Assembly (NCBI GenBank): GCA_903870685.1 | Contig: CAIQDX010000132.1 | Coordinates: 1-34,783 of the forward strand | Source of the DNA: an uncultured Chitinophagaceae bacterium | GTDB lineage: Bacteria > Bacteroidota > Bacteroidia > Chitinophagales > Chitinophagaceae | Direction: 5' to 3' | Length of the DNA stretch: 34,783 nucleotides | Shown here: piece after piece, positions 1 to 8,116 of the stretch | Layout: each line of letters opens with the position of its first letter | How positions within the stretch are numbered: the first letter of the stretch is position 1 | The notes under the pieces: model-generated | What the model was told of the DNA's origin: nothing | Database searches by the model: none | Seen by the model: the letters and a program-made list of their open reading frames with translations, nothing else | Translations under genes and position numbers: made by a program

Positions 1-1917
1 ATGTATGTTAGTTCTGATGCCGGCACCGGCGTTGGTTATACTTACATGCACATTCGTGGAAGCGATGCAACACGCATCAATGTTACATTAAATGGAATTC
101 CTTATAACGATGCAGAAAGTCAGGGAACTTATTTTGTTGATCTGCCCGATTTTTCTTCATCCGTAAATTCAATTCAAATTCAAAGAGGTGTTGGTACATC
201 ATCAAACGGAACGGGTGCATTTGGTGCCACCATTAATTTATCGACCAACGAATTCAACGAAAAACCTTATGCCGAAATAAACAATACTTACGGTTCTTTC
301 AACACATGGAAGAATACCATCAAAGCCGGAAGTGGCTTGCTGGGCGGGCATTTCACGGTTGATGCAAGAGTAAGTAATATTACCAGCGATGGGTATATTG
401 ACAGAGCATCAAGTAATCTTCAATCATTTGCATTCTCTGCAGCGTATATCAATAAAAATTCTTCACTGCGATTTAATATTTTTTCAGGAAAAGAAAAAAC
501 ATATCAAGCTTGGTATGGTGTGCCCGATTATTTATTAGCAACCGATAGAACATATAATCCTGCAGGAACTGAAAAACCGGGCACACCTTATAGCAACGAA
601 ACAGATAATTATTGGCAAGATCATTATCAATTATTTTTTAATCACTCATTCAATACTAAATGGAGTTTTAATACTGCTATCTTTTTAACTTACGGAAGAG
701 GTTATTATGAGGAATATAAAGCTGCGCAGGCTTTTACCGATTATAATTTACCTGTTATTGGAAATGATACAACCGATTTAATTCGTCAACGTTGGTTAAG
801 TAATTATTTCTACGGACAAATTGTATCGCTTCAATACAAAAATAAAAATGATGAATTTATCATTGGTGGTGGTTGGACAAGATATGATGGCCAGCATTAC
901 GGAAAAGTAATCTGGACACAGGTTGGCAATGTTTCTGATTTTGAATATTACCGTTATCCAGCTTTAAAAACCGATGAAAATATTTATGCAAAATGGCAAC
1001 ATAAAATCAATAACCATTTTTCAACTTATGCCGATTTGCAATACCATCATATTTATCACAGCATGACCGGTTTTGAAGGTAATGCTGATTTGCATATTGG
1101 AAGATCATTCGATTTTATAAATCCAAAAGCAGGTATTACTTATTACAACAACGGAACACAAATATTTTTAAGTTATGCGTTGGGGCAAAAAGAACCAAAC
1201 CGCGACGATTTTCAGGCAAGTCTTTTACAACAACCTTCTGCAGAAAAATTAAATGATTTTGAATTAGGAATTGAAAAGAAAAATAATAATTATCATGTTG
1301 GCGCAACGGTGTATTATATGTTGTACAAAGATCAATTAGTATTAACCGGAAAAATAAATGATGTTGGTTCGTACACACGTACTAATGTTCCAAACAGTTA
1401 TCGTTTGGGTATTGAATTACAAAGCGGCTATATTTTTACAAAATGGCTGAATGCCAATGTCAACCTTAGTTTCAGCCGAAATAAAATAAAAGATTTTACT
1501 GAGTTTATAGATAATTGGGATTACGGTTTACAAAATACAGTTGTGCATCACAACACCGACATTTCTTTTTCACCATCAGTTATTGGCGGTGCAACTATTA
1601 ATATTTTGCCCGCAAAAAATTTTGAAATTGGTTTGTTATGTAAATACGTTAGCAAACAATATTTAGACAATGCACAAAACGAAGATCGTATCCTCAATTC
1701 GTTTTACACACAGGATATCAAATTTAATTACACCATAAAAAATAAAATTTTTAAAGAGTGGAATTTTATTGCGCAGGTAAATAATGTATTCAATAAAAAA
1801 TACGAACCCAATGGTTGGACCTACGCTTACATTTCCAATGGCGCATTAACCACATCAAATGGTTATTATCCGATGGCTGGAACAAATATTTTATTCGGAT
1901 TGAATATTAAATTGTAA
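1..1917 (+). CDS. TonB-dependent outer-membrane receptor, 5' end cut by the window
   Basis: The 638 visible residues start inside the plug domain. The RGSDATRINVTLNGIPYNDAE stretch and the following QRGVGTSSNGTGAFGA stretch (about residues 19-75) are plug signatures. The rest alternates aromatic-rich strands typical of the 22-strand barrel and ends in NILFGLNIKL, a usual outer-membrane C-terminus. The first ATG of the window is probably an internal Met, because the signal peptide, TonB box and early plug are missing. Such receptors bind a substrate outside the cell and pass it to the periplasm using TonB energy. No SusD-like partner or other substrate clue is nearby, so the ligand is unknown. 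A hairpin terminator follows at 1947-1981. Confidence 0.93.
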   Translation: MYVSSDAGTGVGYTYMHIRGSDATRINVTLNGIPYNDAESQGTYFVDLPDFSSSVNSIQIQRGVGTSSNGTGAFGATINLSTNEFNEKPYAEINNTYGSFNTWKNTIKAGSGLLGGHFTVDARVSNITSDGYIDRASSNLQSFAFSAAYINKNSSLRFNIFSGKEKTYQAWYGVPDYLLATDRTYNPAGTEKPGTPYSNETDNYWQDHYQLFFNHSFNTKWSFNTAIFLTYGRGYYEEYKAAQAFTDYNLPVIGNDTTDLIRQRWLSNYFYGQIVSLQYKNKNDEFIIGGGWTRYDGQHYGKVIWTQVGNVSDFEYYRYPALKTDENIYAKWQHKINNHFSTYADLQYHHIYHSMTGFEGNADLHIGRSFDFINPKAGITYYNNGTQIFLSYALGQKEPNRDDFQASLLQQPSAEKLNDFELGIEKKNNNYHVGATVYYMLYKDQLVLTGKINDVGSYTRTNVPNSYRLGIELQSGYIFTKWLNANVNLSFSRNKIKDFTEFIDNWDYGLQNTVVHHNTDISFSPSVIGGATINILPAKNFEIGLLCKYVSKQYLDNAQNEDRILNSFYTQDIKFNYTIKNKIFKEWNFIAQVNNVFNKKYEPNGWTYAYISNGALTTSNGYYPMAGTNILFGLNIKL

Positions 1918-1946
1918 CAACCTACCATATTTCTTAATCTTTTTTT

Positions 1947-1981
1947 ACACCAGCTATTTTGTAATGGTTGGTGTTTTTTTA
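1947..1981 (+). terminator. Rho-independent terminator after the TonB receptor
   Basis: ACACCAGC at 1947-1954 pairs with GTTGGTGT at 1967-1974 (one G-U pair), followed by a run of seven T. It lies 30 bases after the receptor stop codon. Confidence 0.7.
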
Positions 1982-2117
1982 TTTTGGCTCTCATCATATC
2001 ATTAACCTTTTTTAAACTGCTTTTCACCGTTCATAATAAATCAATTTTAAAAAAAGTATTTTTTATCAACTGCATTCTTATCTTTAAGAATCTTTTTCTA
2101 AAACCCGAAAATACATC

Positions 2118-4661
2118 ATGAAAAAAATTTTAATTGCAGCTGCTTTACTTGTTAGCATAACAAGTTTTGCGCAACAAAAAGACAGTGTACCTTCTACCAA
2201 TGGAAGACCTGGGCTGAACCTAAATAACTTAGGCATACGTCCACCTGCCACTGCTCCAAAACCTTACAAAGAAGTAATAACTGATAAAGCTGTTACTAAA
2301 AAAGGATTATTTACAGTTCATAAAGTAGAAGATAAATACTACTTCGAAATAAATGATTCTTTATTAGGCAGGGAAGTTTTAGCAGTTACGCGTTTTGTGA
2401 AAGTGCCTGCTGGTGCGGGTTATGGAGGAGAAATTGCAAATCAACAAACACTTAGTTTTCAAAAAGGAATTGGTAATACAATTTTTCTTAGAGTAATTAC
2501 TTTAATTAATACTGCAGATTCTACAACAGATATTTATAAAGCCGTTTCAAATTCTAATGTTAATACAATTGCACAGGCATTTCCAATTGCTGCATTTAGT
2601 AAAGACAGCACTGGAACTGTTATTGAAGTAACTGATTTCTTTAAAGGGGATAATCAACCTGTAAGTATAAATGCAAATATTAAAAGAAGATATAGTTTAA
2701 CAGCTTTAGCACCCGACAGATCTTTTATTCAAAAGATTTCTACTTTTCCAATCAACACCGAAATAAGAACAATAAAAACATTCTCATCTTCTTCTGGAAT
2801 GGGCATGCCTGTAGCACCATCACCATTCCCATCTGCATCATTACCTGCTGCAAATGCATCGGGGGCAGTAACAATCGAATTAAATACTTCGTTATTATTA
2901 TTGCCTAAAACACCAATGGCACATAGAGTTGCTGATAAACGTGTTGGTTATTTTACTGATGATTTTGTAAAATATTCTGATGATCAACAACAAGTAGAAA
3001 ATAAAGAATTTGCTGTTCGTTGGCGTTTAGAACCAAAAGATGGCGAATATGATAAATGGTTAAAAGGAGAAATAGTTGAACCAAAAAAACCAATCATTTA
3101 TTATATCGATCCAGCCACTCCAAAACAATGGCGTAAATATTTAATTGCAGGAATCAATGATTGGCAAAAAGCTTTTGAAAAAGCAGGTTTTAAAAATGCC
3201 ATCATGGGAAAAGAATGGCCTGAAAATGATTCTACAATGAGTACAGAAGATGCACGTTTTTCTGTAGTTAGATATTTTGCATCTGATATTGAAAATGCTT
3301 ACGGACCAAATGTTCATGATCCTCGAAGTGGTGAAATTTTAGAAAGTCATATTGGTTGGTATCATAATGTTATGAAGTTGGTACATGATTGGTATATGAT
3401 TCAAACTGCAGCAATTGATCCACGTGCAAGAAGTATGAAATTTAGTGACGAATTGATGGGTGATTTAATTCGTTTCGTTTCTTCTCACGAAGTTGGTCAT
3501 ACACTTGGTTTACGTCACAACATGGGAAGCAGTAGTAAAACTCCAGTTGAAAAATTAAGAGATAAAGCTTGGGTAGAAGCTAATGGACATACTGCATCTA
3601 TCATGGACTATGCACGTTTTAATTATGTTGCACAACCGGAAGATAATATTAGCAAAGCAGGATTATATCCACGCATTGGCGATTATGATTTGTGGGCGAT
3701 TAAATGGGGCTATGGATTTATTTCAGGTGCTACTGATGAAGACCAAAAGAAAGTAAGCAGCAAAATGATCATTGAAGCTTATAAAAATAATCCCCGTACT
3801 TGGTTTGGCACTTATGAAAGTGGTAACCCTGCCGATCCAAGAGCACAAAGCGAAGACTTAAGCGACAACGCCGTTAAAGCAAGTGAATATGGTATTAAGA
3901 ACTTGCAACGTATCTTACCTAAACTTCCAGAGTATACTTTTGAAGAAGCTGATTTGAATGAAAACATTGCAGAAATTTATACGCAATTAATTGGTCAGTT
4001 CCGCCGCTACATGGGACATGTTACAAAAAATGTTGGTGGTATTTATGAAACATTCAAAAGCTCCGATGAAAAAGGAGATGTGTATGAAATAGTTCCTAAA
4101 GCATATCAAAAACAAGCGGTTGCTTTTTTAAACAAACAATTATTCGAAACACCAAAATGGTTAATTGCAAAAGATATCTGGAACAAGTTTAATAATCCAA
4201 TTGCACTCGATCCTGTTGCATCTGCACAAGAAAGTACTTTATCGAGTTTAATAAGTACAGACAGAATGAACCGTATGCAAATTTGTATGGAACGTTTTGG
4301 TGCCGATAAAGCTTATAATGCAATGGAATTATTGAATGATGTTCAAAATGATTTATTCAGCGAATTAAGCAGCAACAAACCAATAGATGAATACAGAAGA
4401 ATTTTGCAAAAGAGTTATACAGAAAAACTTTGCGCAATTATAAATCCTGTTGGTTCAACAACAATAACTATTCAGGGAATGTCTTTTGGCGTAGGTGTTG
4501 ATTTAAAACGCAGTGATGTTCCTGCAATTGTTAGAGCACAATTAGTTGATTTACGCAGTAAAATAAATACAGCAGCATCAACTGCTTCTGATAAGATGAG
4601 TAAAGTACATTTATTGGATTTAAGTCAAAAAATTAAAAATGCTTTAGATCCTAAATCATAA
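2118..4661 (+). CDS. Secreted zinc-dependent metalloprotease (DUF5117/DUF5118/DUF4953 type)
   Basis: The 847-residue protein begins with a signal peptide (MKKILIAAALLVSITSFAQQ). The zinc site is HEVGHTLGLRH at residues 457-467, the HExxHxxGxxH form in which three His bind zinc and Glu458 is catalytic. The layout fits the large Bacteroidota family annotated with DUF5118 (near residues 40-90), DUF5117 (about 90-280) and a C-terminal DUF4953 metalloprotease region (about 390-720). A PSPFPSASLPA low-complexity stretch lies near residue 230. It should act in the periplasm, at the outer membrane or outside the cell; its substrate is not known. The gene stands alone between two terminators, so it is probably monocistronic. 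Domain limits are estimated by eye. Confidence 0.9.
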   Translation: MKKILIAAALLVSITSFAQQKDSVPSTNGRPGLNLNNLGIRPPATAPKPYKEVITDKAVTKKGLFTVHKVEDKYYFEINDSLLGREVLAVTRFVKVPAGAGYGGEIANQQTLSFQKGIGNTIFLRVITLINTADSTTDIYKAVSNSNVNTIAQAFPIAAFSKDSTGTVIEVTDFFKGDNQPVSINANIKRRYSLTALAPDRSFIQKISTFPINTEIRTIKTFSSSSGMGMPVAPSPFPSASLPAANASGAVTIELNTSLLLLPKTPMAHRVADKRVGYFTDDFVKYSDDQQQVENKEFAVRWRLEPKDGEYDKWLKGEIVEPKKPIIYYIDPATPKQWRKYLIAGINDWQKAFEKAGFKNAIMGKEWPENDSTMSTEDARFSVVRYFASDIENAYGPNVHDPRSGEILESHIGWYHNVMKLVHDWYMIQTAAIDPRARSMKFSDELMGDLIRFVSSHEVGHTLGLRHNMGSSSKTPVEKLRDKAWVEANGHTASIMDYARFNYVAQPEDNISKAGLYPRIGDYDLWAIKWGYGFISGATDEDQKKVSSKMIIEAYKNNPRTWFGTYESGNPADPRAQSEDLSDNAVKASEYGIKNLQRILPKLPEYTFEEADLNENIAEIYTQLIGQFRRYMGHVTKNVGGIYETFKSSDEKGDVYEIVPKAYQKQAVAFLNKQLFETPKWLIAKDIWNKFNNPIALDPVASAQESTLSSLISTDRMNRMQICMERFGADKAYNAMELLNDVQNDLFSELSSNKPIDEYRRILQKSYTEKLCAIINPVGSTTITIQGMSFGVGVDLKRSDVPAIVRAQLVDLRSKINTAASTASDKMSKVHLLDLSQKIKNALDPKS

Positions 4662-4679
4662 TTAATTATTTATTAAATT

Positions 4680-4714
4680 AAAAGCTCCGGTATTAAAAAT
4701 ACCGGAGCTTTTTT
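4680..4714 (+). terminator. Strong Rho-independent terminator after the metalloprotease
   Basis: The perfect stem AAGCCTCC-type hairpin is AAGCTCCGGTAT at 4682-4693 with ATACCGGAGCTT at 4699-4710, a five-base loop, flanking A/T pairs and a T tail. Confidence 0.9.
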
Positions 4715-4795
4715 ATTTAAATAACAGTTCACTACTTTTTAGAAAAGGATACTAAATTAATTTTACTAACTTGGTACGATTAATATTTTCTTCGC

Positions 4796-5200
4796 ATGGC
4801 AACCATTTATCATCGAATCAACATCTTTTCCAATAAAGCCACTATATATCAAGCCATCACAACACAAGGAGGCTTATCACGTTGGTGGATCGCCGATTGT
4901 ATTGCAAAAGCTGAATTAGGTTTTGTGAATGAATTTGTGGTGAATGAAAAATTAATTAATAAAATGAAGATCATCGATCTTAAACCTAATGAACGTGTTG
5001 AATGGGAATGTATAGAAAGCCATGCTGAATGGGTTGGTACAAAAATACTTTTTGAAATTGAAGAAACCGATGGTGTATTGTATTTAGATTTTAAGCATAG
5101 CGGATGGAAAAAACAATCAAAGTTTTGCGGATTCTGTAATTTTAATTGGGGCAAACATTTATTGATGCTTAAAAATTTATGCGAAACTGGAACTGTATAA
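4796..5200 (+). CDS. SRPBCC / AHSA1-like START-fold protein
   Basis: This is a 134-residue protein of the size and pattern of the Aha1/CalC (AHSA1) branch of the SRPBCC superfamily. It has an N-terminal YHRINIFSNKATIYQAITTQ helix region with GLSRWW, a middle WECIESHAEWVGTKILFEIEE, then YLDFKHSGW and a C-terminal helix containing LLMLKNLCETG. Family members hold a hydrophobic pocket for small ligands, but the ligand cannot be read from sequence. There is no signal peptide, so it is cytoplasmic. It is a single gene, convergent with the rhodanese gene and separated from it by a shared hairpin at 5206-5238. Confidence 0.8.
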   Translation: MATIYHRINIFSNKATIYQAITTQGGLSRWWIADCIAKAELGFVNEFVVNEKLINKMKIIDLKPNERVEWECIESHAEWVGTKILFEIEETDGVLYLDFKHSGWKKQSKFCGFCNFNWGKHLLMLKNLCETGTV

Positions 5201-5205
5201 AATAA

Positions 5206-5238
5206 AATGCCTGCTATAAATTATTTATAACAGGCATT
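5206..5238. terminator. Hairpin between convergent genes
   Basis: AATGCCTG at 5206-5213 pairs with CAGGCATT at 5231-5238, and TATAAA/TTTATA extends the stem inward. The T-rich tail is on the minus strand, so it best serves the rhodanese transcript, but its position suits both genes. Confidence 0.7.
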
Positions 5239-5255
5239 CAAAAAAGTATAAGATT

Positions 5256-5564
5256 TTATTTTACAAACTTCGCTTGCCAATCTAACATCCCTCCAACAAC
5301 ATTCGAAACATTTGTAAAACCAAATTGCTCCAAAATCATACAGGCTTGTCCGCTTCTATTCCCACTTCGGCAATAAATCAAAACTTCTTTATTGCGCAAA
5401 TCCTCAATATCTTCTATTTGCATTGCTTGCACTTTTCCCAAAGGCAATAAAATTCCGCCAATATTAAAATCAGCATTTTCATGTGGTTCACGAACATCAA
5501 GAAGATTTAATTTTTCTCCGGCATCTAATCTTGCTTTAACTTCTTCAACTGTAATTGTCTTCAT
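5256..5564 (-). CDS. Single-domain rhodanese-like protein
   Basis: The 102 residues form one rhodanese domain, with LLDVREPHENADFNIGGILLP near the N-terminus and the active-site loop CRSGNR at residues 65-70, where Cys65 would carry the persulfide. A closing NVVGGMLDW motif follows. Family members move sulfane sulfur between carriers; the acceptor here is not evident. The domain is complete, there is no signal peptide, and it should be cytoplasmic. It starts 10 bases after the PASTA gene and is probably co-transcribed with ddl and that gene, although no functional link to the cell wall is obvious. Confidence 0.88.
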   Translation of the reverse strand: MKTITVEEVKARLDAGEKLNLLDVREPHENADFNIGGILLPLGKVQAMQIEDIEDLRNKEVLIYCRSGNRSGQACMILEQFGFTNVSNVVGGMLDWQAKFVK

Positions 5565-5574
5565 TAATTATTTT

Positions 5575-6384
5575 TTAGTGTGATGAAATAGTATCTCTTA
5601 ACGGAGCAGTGCTGCTGATGTAAACATCAATTAGTTGTCCGGATTTAATTTTATTAATTATTTTTTGACCAGGATTAGGCTCTGCTGAAACCTCTGGATT
5701 TTGACGAACAATAAATGCATTCGCAGTATCTTTTATCGCATCAACCGGAACAACAGAACCAATATTTAATCCCAAAGAAATTAATTGATTTCTTGCTTGA
5801 GTTAAAGTCAATCCAAACAACTGAGGTACGGATAGATCTCCGGCACCTTCGCCTGTTCCCAGCACTAAATTAATAACACTACCTAATGGAATTTTTGTTC
5901 CTTCTTTAATAACCTCATCATTGAATCGCTGCTCCAGCACTGCATTTCGAGCGATATCTGGTCTGTAATAAGTATCACCCATTTTCAATCCTAAACTTGT
6001 TAAATACATTTCGGCACTACGACTTGAAAAGCCAACTAAATTCGGCATTGTTACTTGAGGTGGAACTGAACGATTAACCGTTAAATAAATAGTGCGACCG
6101 TTTTTTACCATCGCATCTGCTTCTGGAGATTGTTTCACTACACTTAATGCACCGATTGTATTATCGTAAACCGAATCAGCAATTTCAACAGCAAAACCTT
6201 TAGCACCTAAATTTATTCTTGCTGCATCAATATTTTGTGTAACAACTGATGGTACTTTCTCGTATTTATTATGACCGGTTATCCAGTCGAGCATTAAAAA
6301 AAAAGAAATAATCAGTATTATTAAAATAATAATACCGGCTAGGATATTTGCCCACAATGGTTTTGATGTGATGAATTTAAACAC
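5575..6384 (-). CDS. Membrane-anchored PASTA-domain protein
   Basis: The 269 residues consist of a short cytoplasmic N-terminus, one transmembrane helix at about 11-33 and three PASTA repeats at about 42-105, 110-176 and 184-258. The repeats show VPSVV, MPNLVG and VPQLFG starts and the (Q/R)xP patterns KQSPEAD and RQNPEVS. PASTA domains bind peptidoglycan fragments or beta-lactam-like ligands in serine/threonine kinases and penicillin-binding proteins. This protein has neither a kinase nor a transpeptidase domain. Its place just downstream of D-Ala-D-Ala ligase supports a role in cell-wall sensing or assembly. The exact partner is unknown. Confidence 0.88.
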   Translation of the reverse strand: MFKFITSKPLWANILAGIIILIILIISFFLMLDWITGHNKYEKVPSVVTQNIDAARINLGAKGFAVEIADSVYDNTIGALSVVKQSPEADAMVKNGRTIYLTVNRSVPPQVTMPNLVGFSSRSAEMYLTSLGLKMGDTYYRPDIARNAVLEQRFNDEVIKEGTKIPLGSVINLVLGTGEGAGDLSVPQLFGLTLTQARNQLISLGLNIGSVVPVDAIKDTANAFIVRQNPEVSAEPNPGQKIINKIKSGQLIDVYISSTAPLRDTISSH

Positions 6385-6462
6385 TTATTTATTTTTGATG
6401 ATCGGCTATAATTCAAAATTGAATATAGAATAATTTTAAAAAACTAAATTCTTAATTTTTAT

Positions 6463-7443
6463 TTATACTAATGCTTCTTCAATTACAGCTGTATAAAAAT
6501 CTTTTAAACTCCAGCCATTTACTTTTACTTGTTGCGGAATAACACTTGCTTCACTTTGTCCAGGCACAGTATTTACTTCCAGCATGTATGGTTCATTTTT
6601 TTGTTCGTTGTAAATAAAATCAATTCGTACAACACCTCTGCAATTTAAAATTTCATAGACTCTTTTTGCAGCTGTTCTTAATTTATCTGCTACAGTTTTA
6701 TCAATTTTTGCAGGAGTAATCTCTTCACTCTTACCCTGATATTTTGCTTCAAAATCAAAGAATTCATTGTGTGTTATAACTTCTGTAATCGGTAATACAA
6801 TGATCTCTCCTTTTGTTTTAAATACACCAATCGTATATTCTCTTCCACTGATAAATTCTTCAATCAATATCTGATCATCTTCTTTAAAAGCTTTATCCAA
6901 TGCGGCTTGCAGCTCATCAGCTTTATTAACTTTACTCATTCCAATACTGCTACCACCATTATTTGGTTTTACAAAAACAGGCAATTGTAATTGCGATAAA
7001 ATTTGTTGCGATGATAATGGAGTATGCTTAAAGAGATGTAAACTTTTTGCAACATTAATTCCACCAAATGCAGCTACAGCAACAGTATATCTTTTATTAA
7101 ATGTTAATGCCGAAGTTGCTGCATCACAACTGGTGTAAGGTAAATTTAGCATATCAAAATAGCCTTGTAATTTTCCATCTTCACCTGGTGTGCCGTGAAT
7201 ACATAATAACACAGCATCGAAATTTATTTTTTGTCCATTATCAATAATTGAAAAATCATCTCGTTTAATTTCTGAACGTTTATCATCTACAGATACATAC
7301 CACCAGCCTAAAGGGTTGATATCAATTTTATAAACATCAAATTTTTCTCTGTCAATATTATTGCTAACAGTGATGGCACTTTTATAACTGATCACAGCTT
7401 CTCCGCTTAATCCACCAGTAACCAATGCAATTTTTTTCTTCAT
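6463..7443 (-). CDS. ddl: D-alanine--D-alanine ligase
   Basis: This cytoplasmic ATP-grasp enzyme makes the D-Ala-D-Ala dipeptide for peptidoglycan precursors. Its 326 residues match the family length. Visible signatures are HGTPGEDGKLQG (83-94), the ATP-binding loop NNGGSSIG (161-168), EEFISGREYTIGV (195-207) and the metal/substrate segment MLEVNTVPGQSEAS (287-300). It appears to head an operon with the PASTA gene (78-base gap) and the rhodanese gene. A TATATTTG promoter box lies 18-25 bases upstream of the start. The ATG chosen begins MKKKIALVTGG directly before the first beta strand, so there is no reason to extend it. Confidence 0.95.
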   Translation of the reverse strand: MKKKIALVTGGLSGEAVISYKSAITVSNNIDREKFDVYKIDINPLGWWYVSVDDKRSEIKRDDFSIIDNGQKINFDAVLLCIHGTPGEDGKLQGYFDMLNLPYTSCDAATSALTFNKRYTVAVAAFGGINVAKSLHLFKHTPLSSQQILSQLQLPVFVKPNNGGSSIGMSKVNKADELQAALDKAFKEDDQILIEEFISGREYTIGVFKTKGEIIVLPITEVITHNEFFDFEAKYQGKSEEITPAKIDKTVADKLRTAAKRVYEILNCRGVVRIDFIYNEQKNEPYMLEVNTVPGQSEASVIPQQVKVNGWSLKDFYTAVIEEALV

Positions 7444-7460
7444 GAATAATTTTTAAAGAC

Positions 7461-7468
7461 CAAATATA
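7461..7468 (-). promoter_or_regulatory. Promoter -7 box of ddl
   Basis: The minus strand reads TATATTTG, an exact match to the Bacteroidota TAnnTTTG box. Transcription would start near 7454 and leave a leader of about 10 bases. No clear TTTG -33 box is seen at the right distance. Confidence 0.45.
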
Positions 7469-7532
7469 ATGATGAAAAAAGCGACGAAGAAGATTGAAAA
7501 AAAATTTCTTTTACAGGTGTAATCATTAAAAA

Positions 7533-7566
7533 CAAAAAGGTGAAGAAACTGCCCGCTTCTTCACCT
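7533..7566 (-). terminator. Strong Rho-independent terminator upstream of ddl
   Basis: On the minus strand AGGTGAAGAA (7566-7557) pairs perfectly with TTCTTCACCT (7547-7538) around a nine-base loop, followed by a T-rich tail. It ends the ferredoxin transcript or a separate small RNA about 90 bases before the ddl start codon. Confidence 0.8.
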
Positions 7567-7660
7567 CACGTTAACGGGAAATATCACCCGCTGTTACTCG
7601 ATGTTGCCGTCTTGTAGCAACAATTATTGATACATTAAAGCTACCAACAAAAACGTTTCT
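7533..7660 (-). ncRNA. Candidate structured small RNA or long 3' UTR between ferredoxin gene and ddl
   Basis: The stretch is more GC-rich than its surroundings and has no ORF. On the minus strand it offers the hairpin GTTGC/GCAAC (7621-7617 with 7607-7603), an alternative GTAGC/GCTAC pairing (7644-7640 with 7618-7614), a CGGG/CCCG hairpin (90-87 and 78-75 of the 7500s) and the terminator stem at 7538-7566. This looks like an independent RNA or a processed 3' UTR. I cannot assign it to a known family; 6S-type RNA was considered but not shown. The 5' end is a guess. Confidence 0.35.
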
Positions 7661-7706
7661 GTGCAAGCTTTTCATCGAAAAAAGTTTAGCACATTCTGAG
7701 ACTAAA

Positions 7707-8054
7707 TTAGCTATGTAATTTGTCTTTCTTAGCGATTAATGAATCAACTGTTTCTTGATAAGCTTCATCAGGTACGCAACAATCAACCGGACAAACAGAA
7801 GCGCATTGAGGTTCTTCATGAAAACCTTGGCACTCTGTACATTTATTTGGCACAATATAATATGTGTCAACTGCAAGTGCTGCATTTTTAGCATCAACAT
7901 CAACGGAAGATCCATCCATTAAAGTGTAGCTTCCTTTTACAGTGGTACCATCAGCAATTGCCCATTCTACACCACCTTCGTAAATAGCGTTGTTAGGACA
8001 TTCGGGCTCGCAAGCACCACAATTAATACATTCGTCAGTAATCTTAATTGCCAT
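7707..8054 (-). CDS. 4Fe-4S dicluster ferredoxin
   Basis: The chosen start gives 115 residues beginning [21 protein letters not shown] longer reading to 8108 would add 18 residues unlike the family and would run through the likely promoter. The first cluster motif is [12 protein letters not shown]. The second is [22 protein letters not shown], each supplying Cys ligands for a 4Fe-4S cluster. A segment of about 50 residues between the motifs (VEWAIADG to YYIVPN) is longer than in short clostridial ferredoxins but is common in Bacteroidota versions. It would be a cytoplasmic electron carrier. The gene is divergent from the acyl-CoA reductase with a 62-base gap, so the two may share regulation. 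Confidence 0.92.
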   Translation of the reverse strand: MAIKITDECINCGACEPECPNNAIYEGGVEWAIADGTTVKGSYTLMDGSSVDVDAKNAALAVDTYYIVPNKCTECQGFHEEPQCASVCPVDCCVPDEAYQETVDSLIAKKDKLHS

Positions 8055-8059
8055 AAATT

Positions 8060-8067
8060 TAATTTTG
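8060..8067 (+). promoter_or_regulatory. Promoter -7 box for the acyl-CoA reductase gene
   Basis: TAATTTTG matches TAnnTTTG exactly. The predicted start near 8074 leaves a 43-base leader. No good -33 box is visible. Confidence 0.4.
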
Positions 8068-8087
8068 TTTGTGAAAATTTGGTTACG

Positions 8088-8095
8088 CAAAAATA
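8088..8095 (-). promoter_or_regulatory. Promoter -7 box for the ferredoxin gene
   Basis: The minus strand reads TATTTTTG (TAnnTTTG). The predicted start near 8081 leaves a 27-base leader before the chosen ATG at 8054. This supports the short ferredoxin start. No good -33 box is visible. Confidence 0.4.
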
Positions 8096-8116
8096 AAATC
8101 AAAAACAATACAGTTC

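Noticed and set aside
8055-8108. Longer N-terminus for the ferredoxin
   Set aside because: The extra 18 residues are unlike ferredoxins and would place the start upstream of the likely promoter box at 8088-8095.
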